Shown: in pieces, positions 1-5,333 of the stretch
Layout: every line of letters begins with the position of its first letter
Numbering within the stretch: position 1 is the stretch's first letter
NCBI GenBank assembly: GCA_030042765.1
Contig: JASHZA010000243.1
Coordinates: forward strand, 1 to 5,509
Direction: 5' to 3'
DNA from: Candidatus Binataceae bacterium
Lineage (GTDB): Bacteria > Desulfobacterota > Binatia > Binatales > Binataceae
Length of the DNA stretch: 5,509 nt
Notes under the pieces: model-generated
What the model was told of the DNA's origin: nothing
Databases searched by the model: none
Seen by the model: only the letters and a program-made list of their open reading frames with translations
Translations under genes and position numbers: made by a program

Positions 1-1
1 C

Positions 2-121
2 GGGGCGCATGTGCAAACGTACTACTTTCCCGAGGGTTCGCATGAGCTGGGGGCCAGCGTCGACGCGCCTTTGCGCAAGTTTCTGCGCGACAATCTGCTG
101 CCCTCGGATACGGTGTCCTGA
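2..121 (+). CDS. C-terminal end of a probable alpha/beta-hydrolase-like protein (5' part outside window)
   Basis: An open frame enters from the left edge and ends at a TGA at 119-121, leaving 39 residues. The visible tail includes the segment FPEGSHELGA followed by an amphipathic stretch, LRKFLRDNLL. A histidine after a short strand and turn, followed by a terminal helix, is how the catalytic His and last helix of many alpha/beta hydrolases and prolyl-oligopeptidase-like esterases are arranged. The His codon at 41-43 would be the catalytic base. This rests on a short tail only: no nucleophile elbow or acid residue is in view, so substrate and subfamily cannot be named. That the frame is coding is fairly safe, because it is GC-rich at third positions and is followed by a normal 70-base gap before the next gene. 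The family call is an inference. Confidence 0.5.
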   Translation, partial: GAHVQTYYFPEGSHELGASVDAPLRKFLRDNLLPSDTVS

Positions 122-177
122 GCGATAACTTCCGGCACTCGCGGTCCGGGCGACTGCAACGCGAGCCCGCGGCGCGG

Positions 178-183
178 TACACT
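178..183 (+). promoter_or_regulatory. possible -10 box (TACACT) for the DUF72 gene
   Basis: TACACT matches four of six positions of the sigma-70 -10 consensus and ends eight bases before the ATG at 192. Transcription would start at about 190-192, giving a leaderless or almost leaderless mRNA. No convincing -35 box is seen; the bases at the right distance (about 154-160, CTGCAAC) match poorly. No Shine-Dalgarno sequence precedes the ATG, which fits a leaderless reading. The arrangement resembles the clearer TATAAT box in front of zwf in this window, which is the main reason for listing it. Confidence 0.35.
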
Positions 184-191
184 TGCCGCTC

Positions 192-1099
192 ATGGCCGAT
201 GCAAACATCTCCGCGACGCCTCAATTTCTGGTCGGCACCGCGTCCTGGACCGATCCTACCCTGGTCAAATCCGATCTGTTCTATCCGCCGGCGGTAAAGA
301 CTGCGCACGAACGGCTTCGCTTCTATGCCGAAAACTTTCGGACGGTTGAAGTCGATTCGAGCTACTACGCGCTGCCTTCCGAGCGGAATTCGCGCCTGTG
401 GGTCGAACGGACACCCGAAGATTTCGTTTTCAACATCAAGGCCTTCGGATGGCTGACACAGCATGCCGCCGACACCACGCGGCTCCCCAATGCGATCAAG
501 GAGGTCCTGCCGTCGGCGCTCATGACCGAGCGCCGGATTAAGGATCCCCCAAGCGAGGTTCTCGATCTTGCCTTTCAGATGTTCTGGAGTGCGCTCGGGC
601 CCCTGCGCGACGCGGGCAAGCTCGGAAAACTGCTGTTTCAGTTCCCACCGTACTTTACATATAGGAAGCCAATCTGGACTATATCGCCACCCTCGCACGG
701 CGGATGCCGGGAGCGCCAATCGCAATCGAATTCCGCCATCCAAGCTGGCTCGAGGGCGAAACGCGCCAGGTCGACACGATGAGATTTTTGCGCAAACACG
801 CACTGACTTACGTTTCGGTCGACGCGCCCGCGGGAGTCGGTGTATCGTCGGTCCTCGAGGCGACCGGCGCCGACGCCTACGTGCGGTTCCACGGACGCAA
901 CCGCGAGAACTGGTTCAAACACAATGTCGAAGTCGCCGAGCGCTACAAGTATCTTTATTCCGAGCGCGAGTTGGCCGATTGGGCGAAGCGGCTGAAACAA
1001 CTGAGCGGCGTCTGCCGCGCTTTCGTGATTTTCAACAACTGCTATCGTAACTTCGGAATCATGAACGCGACCACGATGAGCCAGATGTTGTCGCGCTGA
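192..1099 (+). pseudogene. DUF72 (YecE-like) family protein, interrupted by a one-base frameshift
   Basis: The frame from ATG 192 carries the DUF72 N-terminal half: GTASWTDP, the LFYPP stretch, VEVDSSYYALPS, FVFNIKAF and GKLGKLLFQFPPYFTYR. It then loses homology at about 665. The next frame (-1 relative) picks up at about 668-671 with ANLDYIATLARR and IAIEFRHPSWL and continues to a TGA at 1097-1099. Joined, the two pieces give about 302 residues, a normal DUF72 length. The upstream part of the second frame is closed by a TAG at 662-664, so the break must lie between about 665 and 671. Restoring one G or A in the AGGAAGCC stretch gives TYRKANLDY, as expected for the family. DUF72 proteins have a TIM-barrel-like fold and no firmly established function. 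A TTG at 183 is also in frame, but ATG 192 is the better start. Without the repair, the first frame would end at 782 with about 38 foreign residues. This is either a true pseudogene or a sequencing/assembly error; I see no classical slippery heptamer supporting programmed frameshifting. Confidence 0.93.
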
Positions 1100-1109
1100 C
1101 GAGCCAGCG

Positions 1110-1781
1110 ATGGGCACACTCCGCCTCTACCAGTTTGCCACCAGCCCCTTCTGCGCGAAGGTGCGCAAGATCCTCGATTACAAGGGTCCAGCATATGAAC
1201 TGGTCGAGGTCGATTACCTGGAGCGCAAGGCGCTGCTGCTCGCTTCAGGGCAGATAATGGTGCCGGCGCTGACGCTCGAGAGCGGCGAGACGATTACCGA
1301 CTCCGACCGGATCGCCACGCGACTCGAGGAGCTTTATCCGGAGCCAACGATCTTTCCGCCCGATTTGCGCGGAATCCACCTGGCGCTCGCGCGCTACTTC
1401 GACAGCGAACTCGAAGACGCGCTCTTCCGTGCGGCGGTGCCCGACGAGATCGCGCATTATCGCCGCCAGGGACGCGATCGCGAGGCGTTATGGCGCCTGC
1501 TGCGGGAACGCAAATATGGCGCTGGCTTCTGTGACACGATGGTCAGCGAGAACCGCGCGAATATGGACCGGGTGCGCGAGATGCTCGCGCCGCTTGACGA
1601 TTCCCTGCGCGAGCGCGCGTTCCTGTTGGGACGGATTGGCTACGCGGACTTCGCGCTTTACGGGCAGCTTTGCTACCTGGGCTTTACCGGCGAATTGAAG
1701 ATCCCTTCAGGCCTGGCAAATCTGCGCGCCTTTTACGAGCGCATGGGCCGGATTTCCTCGGTGCCTGAGCCCAATCCCTGA
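1110..1781 (+). CDS. glutathione S-transferase family protein
   Basis: The product has 223 residues, the usual GST length. Residues 1-80 look like a thioredoxin-fold GST N-terminal domain: a beta strand LRLYQFA, then S12-P-F-C15 at the start of helix 1, then MVPAL with the cis-proline at P52, and the TDSDRI segment whose D64-S65 pair is where GSTs hold the gamma-glutamyl group of glutathione. Residues from about 90 on form the expected all-helical C-terminal domain. SPFC resembles the glutaredoxin CPYC site with the first Cys replaced by Ser, so Ser12 or Cys15 could act on glutathione. The cellular role (conjugation, reduction or isomerisation) cannot be read from the sequence. The ATG lies 10 bases after the DUF72 stop, so the two are probably co-transcribed. 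Only a weak purine run (GAG) precedes it and there is no clear Shine-Dalgarno site. The gene converges on the VanZ-like gene, with 29 bases between their ends. Confidence 0.92.
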   Translation: MGTLRLYQFATSPFCAKVRKILDYKGPAYELVEVDYLERKALLLASGQIMVPALTLESGETITDSDRIATRLEELYPEPTIFPPDLRGIHLALARYFDSELEDALFRAAVPDEIAHYRRQGRDREALWRLLRERKYGAGFCDTMVSENRANMDRVREMLAPLDDSLRERAFLLGRIGYADFALYGQLCYLGFTGELKIPSGLANLRAFYERMGRISSVPEPNP

Positions 1782-1810
1782 ATCGGTCCAGCGAGACTGG
1801 CGCCGGCGCC

Positions 1811-2251
1811 TTACGCTATTTCCGAGGTTGCCGCGTGCAGGAACCTGGAAAAGAGTGCGCCACTCGAATCCAGCGCGACGTCGTAAAGCGAGGCCGTGCG
1901 GCCGGGAACAAAGATTTGGTGCCCCTCGTCAAGGAAGGCATAGCAGACACACAGCGCCAGCGCTGTGTAGGGCCGCCCGTACATCGGGCCCCGGACCAAC
2001 AGCCAGAACAGGATACCGTAGTTGGTGAAATGGGCGGCCTTGCGAATCATCATGTGCATCAGTCCGATCGTTGCCGCGGAAGCTCCCGGCAAAATCCAGC
2101 GCAGGATCGGTTCGATGATTCGCGACGTCGCGGCGGCCGTAAATAGTGACGTCGAAAAGATAAAAAGAATTACTATCCAGAAAACTACCGGCAGCCACAG
2201 CATCAATCTCGCTTCGGATGTCTCGGCTTGCCTGGCGCTATCGCTCTGCAC
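1811..2251 (-). CDS. VanZ-like family membrane protein
   Basis: The product from GTG 2251 has 146 residues and shows the VanZ-like family pattern: a first membrane helix (about 16-35, LMLWLPVVFWIVILFIFST), a loop, R70-K-A-A-H74-F leading into a second helix (about 75-87), a third helix (about 94-107), then D108-E-G-H-Q112, P-G-R at 116-118 and D124 ahead of a final short hydrophobic stretch. The charged motifs KAAHF, DExHQ and PGR...D are the conserved family signature. VanZ gives low-level teicoplanin resistance in enterococci, but most VanZ-like proteins in chromosomes have no known role, and nothing nearby (no vanHAX) points to glycopeptide resistance. I chose GTG 2251 because GGAGA at 2261-2265 sits nine bases upstream and the first helix then begins near the N-terminus. 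A GTG at 2302 would add 17 residues without family likeness and has no Shine-Dalgarno site, though it could be a leaderless start. The protein is probably in the inner membrane. Confidence 0.92.
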   Translation of the reverse strand: MQSDSARQAETSEARLMLWLPVVFWIVILFIFSTSLFTAAATSRIIEPILRWILPGASAATIGLMHMMIRKAAHFTNYGILFWLLVRGPMYGRPYTALALCVCYAFLDEGHQIFVPGRTASLYDVALDSSGALFSRFLHAATSEIA

Positions 2252-2260
2252 GTGATCGAT

Positions 2261-2265
2261 TCTCC
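2261..2265 (-). promoter_or_regulatory. Shine-Dalgarno site (GGAGA) setting the VanZ-like start
   Basis: On the - strand GGAGA lies nine bases before the GTG at 2251. It is the only good ribosome binding site near the 5' end of this frame and favours the 2251 start over the longer GTG 2302 form. Confidence 0.6.
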
Positions 2266-2309
2266 ATCGAGGTCCGGTCCCGCCTATGCTCCGGAAATTC
2301 ACCGGTTGT

Positions 2310-2315
2310 TTTATC
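2310..2315 (-). promoter_or_regulatory. possible -10 box (GATAAA) for the VanZ-like gene
   Basis: The - strand reads GATAAA here, four of six matches to TATAAT, inside the relatively AT-rich part of the divergent intergenic region. A start about seven bases downstream (near 2302-2303) would give a leader of about 50 bases before GTG 2251, or a leaderless message starting at GTG 2302. No credible -35 box is seen at the right spacing. The call is weak. Confidence 0.25.
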
Positions 2316-2407
2316 GTGGAACGGGCGTTGATTTGTTTTGTGGACTTTCAAGGCGTAATCACTTAATTCTCGCTGTCCGGCCGAAATCATTCAAGGGTCA
2401 CCCGCGT

Positions 2408-2436
2408 AGTGGCCGGTCACGGACGACCCGGCCACT
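2408..2436. repeat. 29-base inverted repeat (strong hairpin or operator-like) upstream of zwf
   Basis: AGTGGCCGG and CCGGCCACT form a perfect 9-base-pair inverted repeat around an 11-base spacer. With one bulged C, two further pairs (GGTC against GACC) can extend the stem and leave a loop of six. No T-run follows on either strand, so it does not look like an intrinsic terminator. It lies 47 bases upstream of the zwf -10 box and between divergent genes, where an operator or a structured element could sit. If it is a protein site, the half-sites are about two helical turns apart (20 bases centre to centre), which suits a dimeric regulator. The function is unknown. Confidence 0.6.
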
Positions 2437-2483
2437 TGAACCGATCTTGCACGGATCGTGGGCGTCGCGGGTCCAACCCACGC

Positions 2484-2489
2484 TATAAT
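2484..2489 (+). promoter_or_regulatory. -10 box TATAAT directly ahead of zwf (probable leaderless promoter)
   Basis: A perfect TATAAT ends six bases before the ATG at 2496. In sigma-70-type promoters transcription usually begins about seven bases after the -10 box, so the first transcribed base would be at or next to the A of the start codon. There is no Shine-Dalgarno sequence between the box and the ATG, which agrees with a leaderless mRNA. No good -35 box is visible 16-18 bases upstream (about 2460-2467 reads GGGCGTCG), and there is no extended -10 TG. Confidence 0.65.
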
Positions 2490-2495
2490 GGCTCA

Positions 2496-4013
2496 ATGGA
2501 TCGTCCACTTCATATTGCGAAGGCGCAGCCGGCGCCGCCGTGCAGCGTGGTTATTTTCGGGGCCTCAGGCGATCTGGCCAAACGCAAGCTGATACCCGCG
2601 CTCTATAATCTGCTGGCCTGTGGGCAGGACGTGCATCCGCAGAATTTTGCAGTGCTCGGCTTCGCGCGCCGCCCGATGACGCTCGAGGAGTTTCGCGAAA
2701 GCGCGCGCGAGGCGGCCTCCCGCTTCTCTCGCCTCGAGCTCGAGCAAAATTGCTGGAACCAATTCGCAACCCGGCTCGGCTATTTGTCCGGGCTCGACGA
2801 GCCGGACGGGTTCTCGCGGCTCAAGGCCCAGCTCGAACAGACCGAGGCCGCGCACAACCTTCCGCCCAATCGCGTTTACTATTTGTCGATTCCGCCCGAA
2901 GCGGTGCCCGAATGCGTCGAGCGGCTCGATACCGCCGGGCTAATCGCCAAACCCGGTGCTGCCAACTTCACCCGAGTGGTGGTGGAAAAGCCCATCGGCA
3001 CCGATCTCGCCAGCGCGCTCGAAATCAACCGCATCCTGCACGGTCATTTCGACGAGTCGCAGATCTTTCGCATCGACCATTACCTTGGCAAGGAGACCGT
3101 GCAGAACCTGCTCGTGCTGCGGTTTGCCAATGCAATCTTCGAGCGGATGTGGGGCGCGCGTAACGTCGACCATGTGCAGATAACCGTGGCCGAAAGCGAG
3201 GGGGTTGGTTCGCGCGCGATGTACTACGACCCCGCGGGTGCGCTGCGTGACATGGTGCAAAACCATATCCTGCAATTGCTCGCACTGGTCGCGATGGAGC
3301 CGCCGGTCGGCCTCGACGAGCAGGCGATCCGTGAAGCGAAGCTAAACGTCTTGCGTGCCTTGCGCCCGATCGGCCCGGGCGACGCGCACGCGATGACGGT
3401 CCGCGCGCGCTACAGCCCCGGCATCGTCGAGGGCGAGTCGGTGCGCGGCTATCTCGAGGAACACGGTATCTCGCCCCGCTCCCGGACCGAGACTTTCGTC
3501 GCGCTCAAGCTCTGGATCGATAATTGGCGATGGGCCGGAGTACCCTTTTACGTCCGCACCGGGAAACGCATGCCCGCGCGTGAGAGCCTGATTTGCGTGC
3601 AGTTCAAGGACGTGCCGCAAATCCGGTTCAATCGCGCCGCGCAACTGCCGCCCAACGCGCTTACCATTCGCATCCAGCCGGACGAAGGATTTTCCTTCGA
3701 GGTCCTTGCAAAGCAGCCCGGGCTCGACGTTGCCGTCCGTCCGGTGCGGATGAACCTGCGCTACGAGAGCGAGTTTAGCGGACCCTCGCCCGACGCCTAC
3801 GAGCGGCTGCTGCTCGACGTGATGGCGGGCGATCACACGCTCTTTGTCAGCGCCGCCTTCGTCGAGAAATCGTGGGAGTTCGTGCAGTCGATCCTTGACC
3901 AGTGGCAGCAGGACCCGGCAATGCCCCTCTACCAATATCCCGCCGGGACCGTCGGCCCCGACGCGGCTGACGAAATGATTCACGGCGACGGCCGTGCCTG
4001 GCGCGACCTGTAA
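2496..4013 (+). CDS. zwf: glucose-6-phosphate 1-dehydrogenase
   Basis: The product has 505 residues, the normal length for this cytosolic enzyme. It oxidises glucose 6-phosphate to 6-phosphogluconolactone with reduction of NAD(P)+, the entry step of the oxidative pentose phosphate and Entner-Doudoroff pathways. The N-terminal Rossmann domain starts with G22-A-S-G-D-L-A-K-R-K, the typical nucleotide loop of the family. E164-K-P-I-G follows, then the signature R192-I-D-H-Y-L-G-K-E with the substrate-binding H195 and K199. D252-M-V-Q-N-H257 carries the catalytic histidine expected about 60 residues later. R354-T-G-K-R358 is the conserved C-terminal-domain segment that also contacts substrate. 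The C-terminus ends with LYQYPAGTVGP as in other bacterial members. All key residues are present. ATG 2496 is the right start: a longer in-frame GTG at 2409 would put the inverted repeat and the TATAAT box inside the gene and adds 29 residues of no family likeness. It is the first gene of a likely operon with the dehydrogenase 12 bases downstream. No pgl, gnd or edd is in view. Confidence 0.98.
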   Translation: MDRPLHIAKAQPAPPCSVVIFGASGDLAKRKLIPALYNLLACGQDVHPQNFAVLGFARRPMTLEEFRESAREAASRFSRLELEQNCWNQFATRLGYLSGLDEPDGFSRLKAQLEQTEAAHNLPPNRVYYLSIPPEAVPECVERLDTAGLIAKPGAANFTRVVVEKPIGTDLASALEINRILHGHFDESQIFRIDHYLGKETVQNLLVLRFANAIFERMWGARNVDHVQITVAESEGVGSRAMYYDPAGALRDMVQNHILQLLALVAMEPPVGLDEQAIREAKLNVLRALRPIGPGDAHAMTVRARYSPGIVEGESVRGYLEEHGISPRSRTETFVALKLWIDNWRWAGVPFYVRTGKRMPARESLICVQFKDVPQIRFNRAAQLPPNALTIRIQPDEGFSFEVLAKQPGLDVAVRPVRMNLRYESEFSGPSPDAYERLLLDVMAGDHTLFVSAAFVEKSWEFVQSILDQWQQDPAMPLYQYPAGTVGPDAADEMIHGDGRAWRDL

Positions 4014-4025
4014 CGTGTTCCACCG

Positions 4026-5321
4026 GTGAACGCAGCCAACGACAAGGTAGTCATCCTGGGAGCCAGCGGCGTGATGGGCTCGACCGCCGCCGCGGTCTTT
4101 GCCGGGGCCGGCTACGACGTCACCATGCTCGCGCGCGACCTCGACAAGGCCCGCCAGGCATTGGTTGTGACGAAGAATGCGGCGCGGGCCGAAGCCGTGG
4201 CTGAACGCGTAACTCTCGGCGCCTATGACAGCGATCTGGCACGCGCGGCCGCCGAGTCGGCGATCATCTTCGAGGCGCTCGCGGAGGATCTGGCGCTCAA
4301 GCGCGAATTCTTCAAAAAACTCGATACCTGCCGCCACCCCGATTCGATCGTCGCGACGAATTCCTCGGGACTCTCGATCAGTGAGATGGCCGAGGGGCTG
4401 AGCGATTCGTTCTGCCGCCACTTCTTCGGCATCCATCTCTACAACCCTCCGCAAATAATCGTCGGCGCCGAACTTGTTCCGCATCCGCAGGCTGACCCTG
4501 CGCTCACCGGCCAGCTCAAGCAGATGTTGGCGAAACGCCTGGGCCGCAAGGTGATCGTTACTCGGGACCGCCCGGCGTTCGTCGGCAATCGTATCGGCTT
4601 CCGCATGATGAACGAGGCCGCCCAACTCGCCGAAACGCATGGTGTCGCCTTCGTCGACTACGTTACCGGCCCGCATACGGGGCGCGCGATGGCGCCTTTG
4701 GCGACGGTTGATCTCGTCGGATGGGACGTTCACCAGGCGATCGTCGATAACGTTCACGCGAATTGCCCCGCCGACGAGGCGCGCGATCATTTCAGGCTGC
4801 CGGACTATATGGCCAGGGGAATCGGCGCCGGTCGGCTGGGTGACAAGACCCCCGGCAAAGGGGGCTTCTATCGCCGTGCGGCTGGCCGTACCGTCGAGGT
4901 GCTCGATCCCAAAACCGGCGCCTACCAGCCGTTCATCCCGCCCCGGCAGATCGAATTTGTCGAGCGGATGAAATCGCTGAACCGCGTCGGCCGCTATCGC
5001 GAGGCTATGGCGGTGTTGGCGCGGGCCGTCGGACCCGAGGCCGACCTTGCGCGGCGCTTCGTCCTCGGCTACGTCAGTTACGCGCTCAACCGTGTCGGCG
5101 AGGTCGCGGAGACCGCCGCCGACGTCGACACGATTATGACTTATGGATTCAACTGGGCGCCGCCGTGCGCGATCGTCGACCTGATCGGCGCGCCCGAAAC
5201 CGCGTCGATGATCGCGCTCTACGGCCTGCCGATCCCGCCGGTGATCGAGCAGGCGGCGCGAACTGGCGCTAGAATGTTTAGGGGTGGGGTGCTCGAATAC
5301 GGACGCACCTTCGCCGGGTAA
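4026..5321 (+). CDS. 3-hydroxyacyl-CoA dehydrogenase (stand-alone, without hydratase domain)
   Basis: The product has 431 residues. It should oxidise (S)-3-hydroxyacyl-CoA to 3-oxoacyl-CoA with NAD+, the third step of beta-oxidation, or a related hydroxyacyl-CoA. Order seen: N-terminal Rossmann domain with G12-A-S-G-V-M-G18; N112-S-S; G-I-H137-L-Y-N-P-P with E149 twelve residues later, which form the family's His-Glu dyad; P-A-F-V-G-N188-R, the conserved Asn; then helical 3HCDH C-terminal domains with MAPLATVDLVGWD and LGDKTPGKGGFY. There is no enoyl-CoA hydratase domain, unlike FadB or FadJ. The first loop is GxxGxxG rather than the usual GxGxxG. GTG 4026 is the only possible start: the zwf stop at 4011-4013 is in the same frame, with no other start codon between, and the next ATG falls inside the nucleotide loop. 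No Shine-Dalgarno site precedes it, so translation may depend on coupling to zwf. The thiolase-family gene follows after 12 bases, which supports an acyl-CoA degradation role. The exact substrate is unknown. Confidence 0.94.
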   Translation: MNAANDKVVILGASGVMGSTAAAVFAGAGYDVTMLARDLDKARQALVVTKNAARAEAVAERVTLGAYDSDLARAAAESAIIFEALAEDLALKREFFKKLDTCRHPDSIVATNSSGLSISEMAEGLSDSFCRHFFGIHLYNPPQIIVGAELVPHPQADPALTGQLKQMLAKRLGRKVIVTRDRPAFVGNRIGFRMMNEAAQLAETHGVAFVDYVTGPHTGRAMAPLATVDLVGWDVHQAIVDNVHANCPADEARDHFRLPDYMARGIGAGRLGDKTPGKGGFYRRAAGRTVEVLDPKTGAYQPFIPPRQIEFVERMKSLNRVGRYREAMAVLARAVGPEADLARRFVLGYVSYALNRVGEVAETAADVDTIMTYGFNWAPPCAIVDLIGAPETASMIALYGLPIPPVIEQAARTGARMFRGGVLEYGRTFAG

Positions 5322-5325
5322 GGAG
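5321..5325 (+). promoter_or_regulatory. strong Shine-Dalgarno site (AGGAG) overlapping the dehydrogenase stop codon
   Basis: AGGAG begins on the last base of the TAA stop at 5319-5321 and leaves eight bases before ATG 5334, which is ideal spacing. It fixes the thiolase start and suggests tight translational hand-over from the upstream gene. It is the clearest ribosome binding site in the window. Confidence 0.85.
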
Positions 5326-5333
5326 ATCAAAAC

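Noticed and set aside
665..671. Programmed -1 ribosomal frameshift in the DUF72 gene
   Set aside because: No X-XXY-YYZ slippery heptamer and no obvious downstream structure were seen. A simple one-base loss explains the break.
638..1117. A 159-codon - strand frame opposite the DUF72 gene
   Set aside because: The + strand here encodes conserved DUF72 sequence. The antisense product resembles no family and is explained by GC-rich codon bias.
1782..1810. A terminator between the convergent GST and VanZ-like genes
   Set aside because: The gap holds the palindrome GGCGCCGGCGCC (1799-1810) and a short CCAG/CTGG pairing, but no usable stem-loop with a T-run on either strand.
1811..2251. A glycopeptide-resistance locus, on the basis of the VanZ-like gene
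   Set aside because: No vanH, vanA, vanX, vanR or vanS genes are nearby, and VanZ-like proteins are widespread in chromosomes without resistance roles.
2440..2483. A tRNA-like tail (GGGTCCAACCC with flanking short inverted repeats) upstream of zwf
   Set aside because: The loop lacks the TTC of a T-arm, the five-pair stem is imperfect, and no acceptor, D-arm or anticodon arm can be built upstream. It looks like chance GC-rich pairing.
2409..2495. N-terminal extension of zwf from an upstream GTG
   Set aside because: It would place the inverted repeat and the TATAAT box inside the coding region, and its 29 residues have no likeness to the family. ATG 2496 gives a normal-length enzyme.
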